NCBI RefSeq assembly: GCF_017357865.1
Contig: NZ_CP060096.1
Span: 1,971,001-2,035,000 of the forward strand
Direction of reading: 5' to 3'
Length of the DNA stretch: 64,000 bases
From: Aceticella autotrophica
GTDB taxonomy: Bacteria; Bacillota; Thermoanaerobacteria; Thermoanaerobacterales; Thermoanaerobacteraceae
In this document: one piece after another, positions 49,178 through 59,685 of the stretch
How positions within the stretch are numbered: position 1 is the first letter of the stretch
How the letters are laid out: each line of letters opens with the position of its first letter
Position numbers and translations under genes: made by a program
The notes under the pieces: generated by a model
Told to the model about the DNA's origin: nothing
What the model saw: only the letters and a program-made list of their open reading frames with translations
Databases searched by the model: none

Positions 49178-50434
49178 TTACTTTAAAAATCCTTGATAAT
49201 TTCTCATAACCAATTGACCTTCTATCTGTTTCATTGTATCAAGTGCAACACCAACAGCAATCAATAAGGCGGTACCCCCAAAATATAACTGCAGACCAGT
49301 TATATTCATTAATATTACAGGTAGTATTGCAACTGCTGCTAAAAAAATTCCACCAACAAAGGTTATTCTGTTCATAACTTTTGTTATATAATCAGTTGTT
49401 GGCTTACCAGGTCTTATCCCCGGTATAAAACCACCATATTTTTTCATATTATCTGATATTTCTATCGGATTAAAGATTATTGCTGTATAGAAATAAGTAA
49501 AGAACAGAATAAGCAATGCATTCAGTACATTATATATCCATCCATTCGTTCCAAGCCATCTCGTTACAAAATCATAAAAAGCAGTCTTGGGAAAAAATGT
49601 TGCAATCTGCTGTGGAAATTGCAATAGTGAAAGAGAAAATATTAACGGAATAACCCCTGCCATGTTTATTTTAATTGGTATATGGGTACTTTTACCGCCG
49701 TATACTTTTCTACCTACAACTCTTTTGGCATATTGTACAGATATTCTTCTTTGCCCTTCTGACATTAATATGATTGATACTACCATTACAAGTATTGCAA
49801 CAACAAAAGCTAAAGCACCAAATATATTTGAAGTACCTGCTTGAACATACTGTACCGTAGTAGAAATCATATTTGGTATTCTTGAAATAATACCTGCAAA
49901 TATAATCAATGAACTCCCATTTCCAATTCCATTTTCCGTTATTCTTTCACCAAGCCACATTAAAAATGATGTACCCGCTGTCAATGTAATTACTACAATA
50001 GCCATATCAAAAAATCCCCTGCTTATTAATGCATTTCTTAATCCTACAGTCATGCCTATGGACTGTATCAATGCAAGAACAACTGTTAAATAACGTGTAT
50101 ATTGTGCAATCTTTTTCCTGCCTTCTTCGCCTTCTTTTGCCATTTGTTCAAGAGAAGGAATGGCTATGGTTAAAAGCTGCATAATAATTGATGCATTAAT
50201 ATACGGAATAATACTCATTGCAAAAATTGTAAAATTACTGAAGGAACCTCCTGATATTATATCAAAAAAACCAAAAAGTGCTCCGCTTCCAAGTGCCTTT
50301 TGTATTTGCGCAGGATTCACTCCGGGCACCGGTATATGTGAACCAAGTCTAAATATAATTAACATCGCTAAAGTAAATAATATCTTTTTTCTTATGTCTG
50401 GAACCTTCCAAGCATTGACAAGGGTGTTAAGCAT
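49178..50434 (-). CDS. secY: Preprotein translocase subunit SecY
   Basis: The 418-residue membrane channel has ten spans. Motifs: RLGSHIPVPGVNPAQIQKAL, the plug region GGSFSNFTIFAMSIIPYINA, and GERITENGIGNGSSLIIFAG and GFIPGIRPGKPTTDYI in cytoplasmic loops. It carries secreted and membrane proteins through the membrane with SecE/G/A. One base separates its start from the rplO stop. Confidence 0.97.
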   Translation of the reverse strand: MLNTLVNAWKVPDIRKKILFTLAMLIIFRLGSHIPVPGVNPAQIQKALGSGALFGFFDIISGGSFSNFTIFAMSIIPYINASIIMQLLTIAIPSLEQMAKEGEEGRKKIAQYTRYLTVVLALIQSIGMTVGLRNALISRGFFDMAIVVITLTAGTSFLMWLGERITENGIGNGSSLIIFAGIISRIPNMISTTVQYVQAGTSNIFGALAFVVAILVMVVSIILMSEGQRRISVQYAKRVVGRKVYGGKSTHIPIKINMAGVIPLIFSLSLLQFPQQIATFFPKTAFYDFVTRWLGTNGWIYNVLNALLILFFTYFYTAIIFNPIEISDNMKKYGGFIPGIRPGKPTTDYITKVMNRITFVGGIFLAAVAILPVILMNITGLQLYFGGTALLIAVGVALDTMKQIEGQLVMRNYQGFLK

Positions 50435-50878
50435 TTATATCACCTCTGCCTTTCCACCAACTGCTTCTATTTTTTCCACTGCGGTCTGACTGAATTTATT
50501 TGCTTTTACTATCAATTTTTTATTGATTTCGCCTGTTCCTAGTATTTTTACACCATCTTTAGTTTTTTTAATCAAGCCTTTTTCAATAAGAAGCTCAGGT
50601 GTAACAGTTGTTCCATCTTCAAATAATTTATCAAGAGAACTTATATTAACTATTGCATAATCTTTCTTGAATATATTTGTAAATCCTCTCTTGGGTAAAC
50701 GCCTTGCGAGAGGCATCTGACCGCCTTCAAAACCAGGTCTTACACCACCGCCGCTCCTTGCTTTTTGACCTTTATGACCGCGTCCTGATGTCTTTCCTGT
50801 ACCTGAACCTATACCTCTTCCTACCCTCTTTATTCCGCGTCTTGCGCCTTCAGCAGGTTTTAAATCATGAAGTCTCAA
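50435..50878 (-). CDS. rplO: 50S ribosomal protein L15
   Basis: The 147-residue protein has the Gly-rich basic start [20 protein letters not shown] and the domain [20 protein letters not shown] and [20 protein letters not shown]. Late-assembly protein that folds through 23S. Follows rpmD by 13 bases. Confidence 0.96.
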   Translation of the reverse strand: MRLHDLKPAEGARRGIKRVGRGIGSGTGKTSGRGHKGQKARSGGGVRPGFEGGQMPLARRLPKRGFTNIFKKDYAIVNISSLDKLFEDGTTVTPELLIEKGLIKKTKDGVKILGTGEINKKLIVKANKFSQTAVEKIEAVGGKAEVI

Positions 50879-50891
50879 TGCTTACACCTCC

Positions 50892-51077
50892 TTATTCATT
50901 TACTGCTTCAACTTTTATTAAGTGCTTTATTTTATTAATCATTCCTCTTACTTGTGGAGTGTCTTCCAATATAGCACTGCTGCCTATCTTATTTAGCTTC
51001 AATGCTTTTACTGTATCCCTTTGTGCATTTACACGTCCTATTGTACTTCTAACTAATGTGATTTTCAATCTCGACAT
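50892..51077 (-). CDS. rpmD: 50S ribosomal protein L30
   Basis: With the ATG at 51077 the product is 61 residues, [20 protein letters not shown] ... [12 protein letters not shown], the normal L30 length. TAGGAGG is 8 bases before. An upstream in-frame ATG would add an unrelated stretch that overlaps rpsE and is rejected. Confidence 0.95.
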   Translation of the reverse strand: MSRLKITLVRSTIGRVNAQRDTVKALKLNKIGSSAILEDTPQVRGMINKIKHLIKVEAVNE

Positions 51078-51087
51078 TTTAATCCTC

Positions 51088-51591
51088 CTATCCAAGCAAC
51101 TGTTCAACAGGAATACCCCGCAATTTTGCAACTTCTTCTACCCTTTTTAAGGATTTTAAACCTTCTATTGTAGCATAAACCATATTGGTGGAATTTGCAG
51201 AGCCCAAAGATTTTGTTAAAACATCTTTTATACCAGCTGATTCAAGTACTGCACGAACAGGTCCCCCTGCAATAACTCCAGTACCTTCTTTTGCAGGTTT
51301 TAGCAATACTTTGCCGGCACCAAATATTCCTATAATATCATGTGGTATTGTTGTACCAACAACAGGCACTTTAATTAAATGTTTTTTAGCATCTTCAATA
51401 CCTTTTCTTATTGCTTCCGGTATTTCTGTTGATTTTCCTGTTCCAACGCCTACATAACCTTTTTCAGCATCTCCGACAACAACTGTTGCACTAAATCTGA
51501 AATTTCTACCGCCCTTAACAACTTTTGCAACACGGTTCAAACTCACGACCTTCTCTTTTAAATCAAGATTAGATATATCAATACGCGCCAT
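51088..51591 (-). CDS. rpsE: 30S ribosomal protein S5
   Basis: The 167-residue S5 contains [20 protein letters not shown] and [20 protein letters not shown] (decoding-accuracy loop), and [20 protein letters not shown]. Between rplR and rpmD. Mutations in this protein alter fidelity in other bacteria. Confidence 0.97.
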   Translation of the reverse strand: MARIDISNLDLKEKVVSLNRVAKVVKGGRNFRFSATVVVGDAEKGYVGVGTGKSTEIPEAIRKGIEDAKKHLIKVPVVGTTIPHDIIGIFGAGKVLLKPAKEGTGVIAGGPVRAVLESAGIKDVLTKSLGSANSTNMVYATIEGLKSLKRVEEVAKLRGIPVEQLLG

Positions 51592-51607
51592 TCATTTCCC
51601 TCCTTTT

Positions 51608-51973
51608 TTAGAATTCTAATCCAGCTTCTCTGGCTGCATCTGCTAATTCTTTAATTGTACCATGGTATATATACCCTCCACGGTCAAAAACAACATTTTT
51701 TATTCCCTTTTCAAGTGCTTTATTAGCAATAAGCTTGCCAACCATCCTTGCGGATTCTTTATTAGCACCTTTAACAATGCCTTTTAGTTCAGGGTCCATT
51801 GTTGATGCATATATTAATGTCTTTCCTGCTACATCATCTATTATCTGAGCGTAAATATGGCTGAGACTTTTATATACATTTAGTCTTGGCCTTTCCGGTG
51901 TCCCTGATACATGTTTCCTAACCCTTAAATGCCGTCTTTGACGTGATAATTGTCTGTTCGGTTTTGTTATCAT
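51608..51973 (-). CDS. rplR: 50S ribosomal protein L18
   Basis: The 121-residue L18 reads [35 protein letters not shown] and ends [20 protein letters not shown]. It binds 5S rRNA with L5. The start follows a GGGGTG site 11 bases after rplF. Confidence 0.96.
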   Translation of the reverse strand: MITKPNRQLSRQRRHLRVRKHVSGTPERPRLNVYKSLSHIYAQIIDDVAGKTLIYASTMDPELKGIVKGANKESARMVGKLIANKALEKGIKNVVFDRGGYIYHGTIKELADAAREAGLEF

Positions 51974-51984
51974 ATTTTCACCCC

Positions 51985-52527
51985 TTACTTCTTACCAGTT
52001 TTACCTTCTTTAAGTCTCACATACTCGCCGGCATACCTTATGCCTTTCCCTTTATATGCATCCGGTTCTCTTATACTTCTTATTTTTGCAGCTATCTGAC
52101 CAACCTGTTGCTTGTCAGTACCTTTAACAATAATTTTATTTGTTCCATCAACAGCAAACTCTATTCCATTTTCTTCTTCTACTTCAACAGGATGTGAATA
52201 GCCTACTGTTAATACTATTTTTTTGCCCTGTTTTGCAACACGGTAACCAACTCCAACAATCTCCAATATCTTTTCGTATCCTGAACTTACTCCTGTTATC
52301 ATATTGGCAATTAATGCCCTCGTTGTTCCATGTAATGCCCTCTCCTGCTTGCTATCGCTTTTCCTTTTAATCATTACATTATTATCTTCAACTATTATAT
52401 CAATTAATTTTGAAAATTTCTTTTCTAAGGTACCTTTTGGTCCTTTTACAATAACAAGATTATCATCATTTACCGTTACTGTTACACCCTTTGGAATCTC
52501 AATCGGCAACCTTCCTATCCTTGACAT
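51985..52527 (-). CDS. rplF: 50S ribosomal protein L6
   Basis: The 180-residue L6 has the two similar halves. It starts [20 protein letters not shown], and the second half ends with the conserved [20 protein letters not shown]. It sits near the GTPase centre of the large subunit. Confidence 0.97.
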   Translation of the reverse strand: MSRIGRLPIEIPKGVTVTVNDDNLVIVKGPKGTLEKKFSKLIDIIVEDNNVMIKRKSDSKQERALHGTTRALIANMITGVSSGYEKILEIVGVGYRVAKQGKKIVLTVGYSHPVEVEEENGIEFAVDGTNKIIVKGTDKQQVGQIAAKIRSIREPDAYKGKGIRYAGEYVRLKEGKTGKK

Positions 52528-52549
52528 TCGCTACACCTCCTATTTAAAA

Positions 52550-52942
52550 TTACCAGATATAGCAGAGGACTTCTCCACCTACTCCTTGTTTCCTTGCGTC
52601 TTTATCAGTTAATATCCCATTTGGAGTGGAGATTATTGCTATACCTAATCCTCCCAAAACTCTTGGCAATTCATAATGCTTTACATAAACCCTAAGTCCT
52701 GGTTTACTAATTCTTTTAAGACCGGATATAATCCTCTCTTTATTTGGACCATATTTCATTGTTAATTTAAGTATTCCTTGTTTCCCATCATCTATTTCCT
52801 CAACAGCTTTAATAAAACCCTCCTGCAACATAAGCATTGCTATAGCTTTTTTAATATTCGATGCAGGTATTTCAACTGTTTCGTGTTTTACAACATTTGC
52901 ATTTCTTATACGTGTAAGCATATCCGCGATTGGATCTGTCAT
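52550..52942 (-). CDS. rpsH: 30S ribosomal protein S8
   Basis: The 130-residue S8 starts [20 protein letters not shown] and ends [20 protein letters not shown] and VLCYIW. It binds the central domain of 16S and, in many bacteria, its own spc-operon mRNA. Confidence 0.97.
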   Translation of the reverse strand: MTDPIADMLTRIRNANVVKHETVEIPASNIKKAIAMLMLQEGFIKAVEEIDDGKQGILKLTMKYGPNKERIISGLKRISKPGLRVYVKHYELPRVLGGLGIAIISTPNGILTDKDARKQGVGGEVLCYIW

Positions 52943-52959
52943 TATTATACCTCCCCTCT

Positions 52960-53145
52960 TTACCAGCTTGCCTTTTTTACGCCAGGTATTATGCCTTTAT
53001 GTGCATATTCTCTGAAGCATATTCGGCACATTCCATATTTTCTGATATATCCATGCGGTCTTCCGCAAATTTTACATCTATTGTAGGCTCTTGTACTAAA
53101 CTTGGGGGTTTTTTTCTGCTTTAAAATTAAAGCCTTTCTAGCCAT
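52960..53145 (-). CDS. rpsN: 30S ribosomal protein S14, zinc type
   Basis: The 61-residue S14 has four Cys ([10 protein letters not shown] ... [11 protein letters not shown]) forming a zinc ribbon, so it is the short C+ form (type Z). Ends [11 protein letters not shown]. Between rplE and rpsH. Confidence 0.97.
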   Translation of the reverse strand: MARKALILKQKKTPKFSTRAYNRCKICGRPHGYIRKYGMCRICFREYAHKGIIPGVKKASW

Positions 53146-53160
53146 TTATTCTTACCTCCT

Positions 53161-53700
53161 TTATTTTGCAAATGGCATTCCCATAAGCTCCAAGAATATT
53201 TTTGCTTCCTCATCAGTTTTAGCTGTTGTAACAAATATTATATCCATTCCCCTTACCTTATCAACTTTATCATATTCTATTTCAGGGAATATCAGTTGTT
53301 CTCTAATGCCAAAAGAATAGTTGCCTTTTCCATCAAAGGACTTTGTAGGAACACCTCTAAAATCTCTAACCCTTGGCAATGCTACATTGAAAAGTTTATC
53401 AACAAATTCATACATTCTTTCGCCGCGAAGGGTTACTTTTAAACCTATGGGCATTCCAGCACGGATTTTAAAATTTGCAATTGACTTTTTTGCTTTCGTT
53501 ACAAGTGGTTTTTGACCTGTTATACTTATAAGGTCATTAGCCGCTGATTCAATTGCCTTTGGATTTTCTTTTGCTTCTCCTATGCCCATGTTAATTATAA
53601 CTTTTTCCAGTTTCGGTACCTGCATTATATTTTTATAAGAAAATTTGGCTGAAAGAGCTGGTACAACCTCTTTTTCATATTTTTCCCTAAGTCTTGCCAT
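53161..53700 (-). CDS. rplE: 50S ribosomal protein L5
   Basis: ATG 53700 ([20 protein letters not shown]) gives the standard 179 residues; AAAGGAGG lies 8 bases before. The open frame upstream overlaps rplX and is not used. Conserved GGDAK-equivalent regions include [20 protein letters not shown] and FSFGI-like [14 protein letters not shown]. It binds 5S rRNA. Confidence 0.96.
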   Translation of the reverse strand: MARLREKYEKEVVPALSAKFSYKNIMQVPKLEKVIINMGIGEAKENPKAIESAANDLISITGQKPLVTKAKKSIANFKIRAGMPIGLKVTLRGERMYEFVDKLFNVALPRVRDFRGVPTKSFDGKGNYSFGIREQLIFPEIEYDKVDKVRGMDIIFVTTAKTDEEAKIFLELMGMPFAK

Positions 53701-53719
53701 GATAAACCTCCTTTCCTCT

Positions 53720-54043
53720 CTATATCGTCTCTTGGCATCTCTTGCAATATCTGATTTTTTCACCATTGTCAAGTATTTTTATGCCATATCTTACACCTGT
53801 ACCGCATTTATTGCAAAACAGCATAACTTTCGAACTGTATATCGGCGCTTCCTGATGTATTATTCCTCCCTGCTGCTGTGGTCCACCTGCTTTTTTATGC
53901 TTTGTTACTACATTTACACCTTCAATAATAACCTTACCTTCTTTTGGCAATGCAGCTAACACCTTGCCGCGTTTCCCTTTATCTTTACCGGAGATTACTG
54001 TTACTATATCTCCCTTTTTTACATGCAGTTTATTTTTCTTCAA
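53720..54043 (-). CDS. rplX: 50S ribosomal protein L24
   Basis: The 107-residue protein has the KOW motif ([20 protein letters not shown] by position) and two Cys pairs ([12 protein letters not shown] and YCKRCQE), a zinc-binding tail seen in some Firmicutes. It starts 23S folding. Confidence 0.96.
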   Translation of the reverse strand: MKKNKLHVKKGDIVTVISGKDKGKRGKVLAALPKEGKVIIEGVNVVTKHKKAGGPQQQGGIIHQEAPIYSSKVMLFCNKCGTGVRYGIKILDNGEKIRYCKRCQETI

Positions 54044-54056
54044 TTGTTACACCTCC

Positions 54057-54425
54057 TTAAAGTACTTCCGGTGCAAGTGATATTATTTTCATAAAATCTT
54101 TTTCTCTTAATTCTCTTGCTACTGGTCCAAATATACGAGTTCCTTTTGGCTGTAAATCATCTTTTATAATAACAGCTGCATTATCGTCAAACCTGATATA
54201 TGTGCCGTCTTTTCTTGCTATTCCCTTTTTCGTTCTAACTATAACAGCTTTTACAACTTCACCTTTTTTTACAACACCCCCGGGTGTAGCACTTTTAACC
54301 GCAGCAACTATAACATCTCCAATATTAGAAAATCTCCTATTAGAGCCGCCCATTAAATGAATACACAATATCTCTTTAGCACCTGTATTATCTGCAACTT
54401 TTAACCTTGTTTGAGGTTGTATCAT
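54057..54425 (-). CDS. rplN: 50S ribosomal protein L14
   Basis: The 122-residue L14 starts [20 protein letters not shown] and contains [20 protein letters not shown] and ends [11 protein letters not shown]. It lies at the subunit interface. Confidence 0.97.
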   Translation of the reverse strand: MIQPQTRLKVADNTGAKEILCIHLMGGSNRRFSNIGDVIVAAVKSATPGGVVKKGEVVKAVIVRTKKGIARKDGTYIRFDDNAAVIIKDDLQPKGTRIFGPVARELREKDFMKIISLAPEVL

Positions 54426-54444
54426 CTTGTTTACCTCCTTTCAG

Positions 54445-54699
54445 TCATTCCGCTTTTTTAACTACTTCAACAAGTCTCCATCTTTTTTCTTTACTTAAGG
54501 GTCTTGTTTCCATTATCTTTACAACATCACCAATATTGCACTGATTATTTTCATCATGTGCCTTGAATTTTTTTGTCCTTCTAATTATTTTTCCATACAA
54601 TGGATGCTTGATTCTATCTTCTACGGCAACAACTATGGTTTTATCCATTTTATTGCTTACAACTGTTCCAATCCTTGTTTTTCTCAATGACCTTTCCAA
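54445..54699 (-). CDS. rpsQ: 30S ribosomal protein S17
   Basis: A TTG at 54699 gives 84 residues, [20 protein letters not shown] ... [13 protein letters not shown], as in homologues. GAAAGGAGG stands 10 bases upstream. The ATG at 54726 precedes the ribosome site and overlaps rpmC, so it is rejected. Confidence 0.95.
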   Translation of the reverse strand: MERSLRKTRIGTVVSNKMDKTIVVAVEDRIKHPLYGKIIRRTKKFKAHDENNQCNIGDVVKIMETRPLSKEKRWRLVEVVKKAE

Positions 54700-54718
54700 T
54701 CTAAAAATCCTCCTTTCA

Positions 54719-54922
54719 TTAAGCATTCAACTTGCCAAGTTCTCTTTCTCTCATTATCGTTTTTATTCGTGCAATAGATTTTCGCACATCTCTAACTCTC
54801 ATTGGGTTATTAAGCTGTCCGGTAGCAAGTTGAAATCTAAGATTAAAAAGTTCTCCTTTTAAATCGGAAAGTTTCTGATTTAATTCCTCATCTGTTAAAT
54901 CCCTGATCTCTTTAGCTTTCAT
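54719..54922 (-). CDS. rpmC: 50S ribosomal protein L29
   Basis: From ATG 54922 the product has 67 residues, [20 protein letters not shown] ... [11 protein letters not shown], typical L29 with two helices. It overlaps the end of rplP by 11 bases. It sits at the tunnel exit near trigger factor and SRP. Confidence 0.95.
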   Translation of the reverse strand: MKAKEIRDLTDEELNQKLSDLKGELFNLRFQLATGQLNNPMRVRDVRKSIARIKTIMRERELGKLNA

Positions 54923-55346
54923 TCTCTTCACCACCCAATTCTTCACGTTTTATGAATTTTGTTTTTATAGGCAGTTTGTGTTTTGCTAATCTTAAAGCTT
55001 CTCTTGCTACATCTTCTGCCACACCGGCTATTTCAAATAAAACCCTTCCAGGTTTAACAACAGCTACCCAGTATTCTGGCGAACCTTTGCCGGAGCCCAT
55101 ACGAGTTTCAGCAGGTTTTTCTGTAACAGGTTTATCGGGGAATATCTTTATCCATACTTTTCCTCCCCTCTTAATATACCTTGTCATAGCAATCCTGGCT
55201 GCCTCAATCTGATTGGCGGTAATCCAACCATGCTCTAATGCTTGTATGCCATATTCGCCATAAGTAATTGTATTACCTCTTGTTGCATTTCCTTTCATTC
55301 TACCTCTTTGCTGTTTCCTGTATTTAACCCTTTTAGGCATCAACAT
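54912..55346 (-). CDS. rplP: 50S ribosomal protein L16
   Basis: The 144-residue L16 has [40 protein letters not shown] and [20 protein letters not shown]. It places the A-site tRNA. Two ATGs (55346 and 55340) are possible; the first has the better distance from GGAGG. The last codons overlap rpmC. Confidence 0.96.
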   Translation of the reverse strand: MLMPKRVKYRKQQRGRMKGNATRGNTITYGEYGIQALEHGWITANQIEAARIAMTRYIKRGGKVWIKIFPDKPVTEKPAETRMGSGKGSPEYWVAVVKPGRVLFEIAGVAEDVAREALRLAKHKLPIKTKFIKREELGGEENES

Positions 55347-55349
55347 CTC

Positions 55350-56015
55350 TTATTTGCCTCCTTCCGCAGTTACCCGTTTCTTTGGCTGTGGTAATATCTC
55401 TCCTTTATTAATCCATACCTTAATGCCAATTTTCCCATATGTTGTGTTTGCTTCTGCAAAGCCATAATCAATATTGGCTCTTAATGTTTGAAGCGGCACA
55501 ACTCCTTCATGATATCTTTCCGTACGAGCAATTTCTGCACCTGCAAGTCTTCCTGCACAGGCGATTTTTATTCCCTTTGCTCCAAATTTTATAGCTCTTG
55601 AAATTGACTGTTTCATTGCTCTTCTGAAAGATATTCTTCTTTCCAACTGTGATGCGATATTTTCAGCAACAAGCTGTGCGTCAATTTCAGGATTCTTAAC
55701 TTCAACTATATTTATAATTACTGTCTTTTTTGTCATGTTTTCAAGTTCTTTTCTCAGTTCATCTATTCCAGAGCCGCCTTTTCCTATAACCATACCGGGT
55801 TTTGCTGTATGAATATTAATCTTGATTCTATTTGCAGCTCTTTCTATTTCGACTTTCGGTACTCCGGCTGTATAAAGCTTTTTCTTTATATATTCTCTTA
55901 TTTTTATATCTTCAACAAGTGTATCACCAAAGTCCTTATCCTTTGCAAACCATTTTGCATCCCAATCTATCGTTACTCCAACTCTTAAACCATGAGGATT
56001 TACTTTTTGACCCAT
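55350..56015 (-). CDS. rpsC: 30S ribosomal protein S3
   Basis: The 221-residue S3 starts [20 protein letters not shown] and has a KH domain ([20 protein letters not shown]) and the C-terminal part [20 protein letters not shown]. Part of the mRNA-entry helicase site. Four bases before rplP. Confidence 0.97.
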   Translation of the reverse strand: MGQKVNPHGLRVGVTIDWDAKWFAKDKDFGDTLVEDIKIREYIKKKLYTAGVPKVEIERAANRIKINIHTAKPGMVIGKGGSGIDELRKELENMTKKTVIINIVEVKNPEIDAQLVAENIASQLERRISFRRAMKQSISRAIKFGAKGIKIACAGRLAGAEIARTERYHEGVVPLQTLRANIDYGFAEANTTYGKIGIKVWINKGEILPQPKKRVTAEGGK

Positions 56016-56029
56016 TATATCCCTCCTTT

Positions 56030-56365
56030 TTATTCTTTTTCATTAACAATAACTGTTATATGACTGGTTCTTCTTCTCATAAGGTTTGACCTTCCCATTG
56101 CTCTGGGCATGTTCCTTTTTAATATTGGCCCTTGATCTGCTACAGCTTTTGATATATATAGGTTTTCTTTATCTAAACCATTATTATTTTCTGCATTTGC
56201 AACTGCTGATTTTAAGACTTTTTCAACTATACCCGCAGCTTTATTCGGCGTAAATTTTAAGATTGCAAATGCTTCATCTATATCTTTACCGCGAATCATG
56301 TTTAACACTAAGCCAACTTTCCTCGGAGAAATTCTGATATATTTAGCAACAGCTTTTGCTTCCAC
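56030..56365 (-). CDS. rplV: 50S ribosomal protein L22
   Basis: The 111-residue L22 reads [20 protein letters not shown] and the beta-hairpin [20 protein letters not shown], which lines the exit tunnel where macrolide-resistance mutations occur in other species. Confidence 0.97.
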   Translation of the reverse strand: MEAKAVAKYIRISPRKVGLVLNMIRGKDIDEAFAILKFTPNKAAGIVEKVLKSAVANAENNNGLDKENLYISKAVADQGPILKRNMPRAMGRSNLMRRRTSHITVIVNEKE

Positions 56366-56382
56366 ACTATAACCTCCTTTGC

Positions 56383-56664
56383 CTACTTTACCTTTGAAGT
56401 TTTTTCCGTATTTGCATGACCATGGAATGTTCGTGTTGGAGCAAATTCCCCCAATTTATGTCCTACCATGTCTTCAGTAATATAGACAGGCACATGTTTT
56501 CTTCCATCATGTACTGCTATTGTATGACCTACCATTTGAGGAAATATAGTAGAACTCCTTGACCATGTCTTTATAACTTTTTTTTCATTTTTCTTATTCA
56601 TCTCTTCTATTTTATTGAGAAGCCTCTCATTTACATAAGGACCTTTTTTTAAGGATCTACTCAA
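56383..56664 (-). CDS. rpsS: 30S ribosomal protein S19
   Basis: The 93-residue S19 starts [20 protein letters not shown] and contains [20 protein letters not shown] and [16 protein letters not shown]. It is part of the head, contacting S13. Confidence 0.97.
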   Translation of the reverse strand: MSRSLKKGPYVNERLLNKIEEMNKKNEKKVIKTWSRSSTIFPQMVGHTIAVHDGRKHVPVYITEDMVGHKLGEFAPTRTFHGHANTEKTSKVK

Positions 56665-56684
56665 AATTACAGCCTCCTTTCATA

Positions 56685-57515
56685 TCAAGCGTTACGTCTT
56701 TTTAGTATCATCTTATCTGATACCTTTTTCTTTTTACGTGTCTTGTATCCCAATGCAGGTTTACCCCATGGCGTCATTGGACCCGGATGACCTATAGGTG
56801 CTTTGCCTTCTCCACCACCATGTGGATGGTCTACAGGATTCATAACTGAACCTCTTACTGTTGGTCTTATTCCAAGCCATCTCGATCTGCCTGCTTTACC
56901 TATCGTAATATTTTCATGGTCAAGATTTGACACCTGCCCTATTGTGGCTCTGCAGTTCGATCTAACCTTTCTTACCTCTGATGAAGGCATTCTTATCTGA
57001 ACATAATCCCCCTCTTTAGCCATTAACTGTGCCTGGACACCGGCTGACCTTACCATTTGTCCACCTTTGCCTGCTGTTAATTCTATATTGTGTATTATTG
57101 TTCCTACAGGAATGCTATAAAGAGGCAGTGCATTACCTATTTTAATATCAGCATCTTCGCCAGATTGTATTAAATCTCCGACTTTCAAACCATATGGTGC
57201 AATTATATATCTTTTTTCACCATCAAGATAATGTATCAGTGCTATATATGCTGACCTATTTGGATCATATTCTATTGCAGCAACTTTTCCCGGTACTCCA
57301 TCTTTATCTCTTTTAAAATCAATTATTCTATATTTTCTTTTATGTCCTCCGCCATGATGACGTACTGTTATTCTTCCATAGACATTGCGTCCACCTGTTT
57401 TATTTAAACTTCTCACAAGTGATTTCTCTGGTTTATCCTTTGTAACCTCTTCAAAGGTAGATACTGTCATTTCTCTTCTTCCAGGTGAAGTAGGATTGTA
57501 CTTTTTTATACCCAT
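56685..57515 (-). CDS. rplB: 50S ribosomal protein L2
   Basis: The 276-residue L2 contains [40 protein letters not shown] and [13 protein letters not shown], including the His near the peptidyl-transferase centre. Ends [11 protein letters not shown]. Confidence 0.97.
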   Translation of the reverse strand: MGIKKYNPTSPGRREMTVSTFEEVTKDKPEKSLVRSLNKTGGRNVYGRITVRHHGGGHKRKYRIIDFKRDKDGVPGKVAAIEYDPNRSAYIALIHYLDGEKRYIIAPYGLKVGDLIQSGEDADIKIGNALPLYSIPVGTIIHNIELTAGKGGQMVRSAGVQAQLMAKEGDYVQIRMPSSEVRKVRSNCRATIGQVSNLDHENITIGKAGRSRWLGIRPTVRGSVMNPVDHPHGGGEGKAPIGHPGPMTPWGKPALGYKTRKKKKVSDKMILKRRNA

Positions 57516-57538
57516 TGTTTTCCCTCCTTATTTAAAAA

Positions 57539-57832
57539 CTAAGCCTGCATACCTTCAAAGAATTCAATCCCTTTGCTATTTGGTTTCAATTTGACGATTG
57601 CTTTCTTATAGCTGCTTGTTCTGCCTTCATATTTACCCATACGCTTCATTTTACCCATATAATTCATTGTAAATACTTTTTCAACATCAACACCAAATAT
57701 TTCCTCAACTGCTTTTTTAATTTGGATTTTATTTGCATTTTTATTTACTATAAAGGTGTATTTTTTGTTGGCTATTTCATTCATGCTTTTTTCTGTAACA
57801 ACCGGCTTTAATATAATATCTCGCGCTTCCAT
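57539..57832 (-). CDS. rplW: 50S ribosomal protein L23
   Basis: About 97 residues, [20 protein letters not shown] and [20 protein letters not shown]. It docks trigger factor and SRP at the tunnel exit. Its ATG at 57832 overlaps the rplD stop by one base (TGATG), so the two are coupled; a TTG one codon earlier is less likely. Confidence 0.95.
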   Translation of the reverse strand: MEARDIILKPVVTEKSMNEIANKKYTFIVNKNANKIQIKKAVEEIFGVDVEKVFTMNYMGKMKRMGKYEGRTSSYKKAIVKLKPNSKGIEFFEGMQA

Positions 57833-58452
57833 CAAGCATACACCTCCTCAACCTTGTTAACTGCATCTTTTGTAATGATAAATTTGTCATATTTTAATAC
57901 ATCATAAACATTTAATGTATTTGCATAAACTGTTTTTACATTAGGTAAATTTCTTGATGATAATATGATGTTATTTTCATCCTCAGGTATAACAATCAAT
58001 GCATTTTTAACATTAAAATTATTGAGGATTTCTGCAATCTTCTTTGTCTTTGGTTCATCCATTTTTAATTCTTCAAGAACTATTATTTCACTATCTTTTA
58101 CTTTCGAAGAAAGTGCGGATTTCAAAGCTAATCTTTTAACTTTTTTAGGTATGTCATAACTATAATCCCTTGGTTTTGGTCCAAAGACTACACCACCCTT
58201 TATCCATTGCGGTGCTCTGATACTCCCTTGACGAGCTCTTCCTGTACCTTTTTGTCTCCAAGGTTTTCTACCTCCGCCTCTAACTTCACCACGTTTTTTG
58301 GTTGAATGTGTGCCCTGTCTTTGACTTGCTAAATAACTTAAAACTGCATCATGCATAACAGGAACATTCACATTAACACCGAATACAGCATCATTTAATT
58401 CAATCTCACCGGTTTGCTCACCATTTATATTAAAAACCGCTACCTTTGGCAT
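57832..58452 (-). CDS. rplD: 50S ribosomal protein L4
   Basis: From ATG 58452 ([20 protein letters not shown]) about 206 residues. The tunnel loop [20 protein letters not shown] and [20 protein letters not shown] is present. AAGGAGG lies 9 bases before this ATG. The earlier ATG at 58470 is at the ribosome site. Confidence 0.95.
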   Translation of the reverse strand: MPKVAVFNINGEQTGEIELNDAVFGVNVNVPVMHDAVLSYLASQRQGTHSTKKRGEVRGGGRKPWRQKGTGRARQGSIRAPQWIKGGVVFGPKPRDYSYDIPKKVKRLALKSALSSKVKDSEIIVLEELKMDEPKTKKIAEILNNFNVKNALIVIPEDENNIILSSRNLPNVKTVYANTLNVYDVLKYDKFIITKDAVNKVEEVYA

Positions 58453-58469
58453 CGATTTTCCTCCTTCCA

Positions 58470-59102
58470 TTACTTATTTTTTACAGAGTCCTTTATTATA
58501 AGAAGACTTCCCTTTGGTCCCGGTACAGAACCTTTTATCAACAATAAATTTTTCTCTGGGTCTGCTTTAATCACTTCTAAATTCTGAACTGTTACTCTTT
58601 TATTGCCCATACGTCCAGGTAATTTTTTTCCTTTAAATGTCCTTGAAGGATCTGAACTTGCTCCCATGGAACCTGGTCTTCTATGATATTTTGAGCCATG
58701 TGACATAGGACCCCTATTTGCATTATATCTTTTAACAACCCCGGCAAATCCTTTCCCCTTTGAAGTTCCAATTACATCAACTTTTTCTCCTTGTTTAAAA
58801 ATATCTGCCTTGATTACCGCTCCTGATTCATATGGTGTTATATCTTCAAGCCTAAACTCTCTCAAATATTTTTTGAATGGAACATTTGCTTTTAAAAAGT
58901 GCCCTTTTAGAGGCTTTATAACTCTTCTTTCTTTTACTTCGCCAAAGCCAACCTGTATTGCATTATATCCATCATTTTCTACAGTTTTTTTCTGTACAAC
59001 AACACAAGGACCTGCTTCAATAACTGTTACAGGTATAAAATGACCTTTTTCCGTAAATATCTGGGTCATGCCCTGCTTTTTACCTAATATCGCTTTTTTC
59101 AT
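58470..59102 (-). CDS. rplC: 50S ribosomal protein L3
   Basis: The 210-residue L3 starts [20 protein letters not shown] and has [40 protein letters not shown] and [20 protein letters not shown]. Its long loop reaches near the peptidyl-transferase centre. Second gene of the S10 operon. Confidence 0.97.
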   Translation of the reverse strand: MKKAILGKKQGMTQIFTEKGHFIPVTVIEAGPCVVVQKKTVENDGYNAIQVGFGEVKERRVIKPLKGHFLKANVPFKKYLREFRLEDITPYESGAVIKADIFKQGEKVDVIGTSKGKGFAGVVKRYNANRGPMSHGSKYHRRPGSMGASSDPSRTFKGKKLPGRMGNKRVTVQNLEVIKADPEKNLLLIKGSVPGPKGSLLIIKDSVKNK

Positions 59103-59152
59103 CTTCTTTACCTCCTGAAATCATCGAACGCACATGCGTCATAATTCCCTTC

Positions 59153-59461
59153 TTATAATTTTATCTCAATATCTACGCCTGCCGGCAAATCTAATCTCAT
59201 TAATGCATCTACCGTTTTTTGCGTCGGACTTAATATATCAATTAATCTCTTATGTGTCCTTGTTTCAAATTGTTCACGTGAATCTTTATATTTATGTGGT
59301 GCTCTTAAAATTGTAATAACATCTTTTTCTGTCGGTAATGGAATAGGTCCTGAAACTTCAGCACCGGTTCTCTTTGCAGTTTCGACTATTTTTTCAGCAG
59401 ACTGATCGAGAACTACATGATCAAATGCCTTTAATCTTATACGAATTTTTTGCTTTGTCAT
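59153..59461 (-). CDS. rpsJ: 30S ribosomal protein S10
   Basis: The 102-residue S10/NusE starts [20 protein letters not shown] and contains [20 protein letters not shown] and [20 protein letters not shown]. Besides its ribosomal place it joins NusB in antitermination. First gene of the S10 operon; the 220-base gap upstream carries a likely promoter. Confidence 0.97.
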   Translation of the reverse strand: MTKQKIRIRLKAFDHVVLDQSAEKIVETAKRTGAEVSGPIPLPTEKDVITILRAPHKYKDSREQFETRTHKRLIDILSPTQKTVDALMRLDLPAGVDIEIKL

Positions 59462-59563
59462 TAACTTCCCCTCCTTTTACCTGCAATAATTATAAATTTC
59501 ATATACACTTAGCCGTGTGTTTTCCCTTGTTACATAAAATTAAACTTTTAAACCAACTTTATT

Positions 59564-59592
59564 AGTTTAAGCTATTTTTCATATTATTTCAA
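59564..59592 (-). promoter_or_regulatory. Candidate promoter of the S10 operon
   Basis: On the minus strand TTGAAA (59592-59587), 17 bases, TAAACT (59569-59564), about 100 bases before rpsJ. The -10 box is only fair. Confidence 0.4.
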
Positions 59593-59608
59593 GACTTGAC
59601 TTTTAATA

Positions 59609-59674
59609 ATATTTATGCTAAGAGCATAAATATGAAAGCGTGATGCTTATCGCATATTACGCTTTCATTGTATA
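59609..59674 (-). terminator. Two tandem hairpins after tuf
   Basis: ATGAAAGCGT/ACGCTTTCAT (about 59630-59670) and ATATTTATGCT/AGCATAAATAT (about 59609-59634) follow the tuf stop. T runs are poor, so partial termination or mRNA stabilisation is likely at the end of the str operon. Confidence 0.5.
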
Positions 59675-59685
59675 TTACGCCTCAT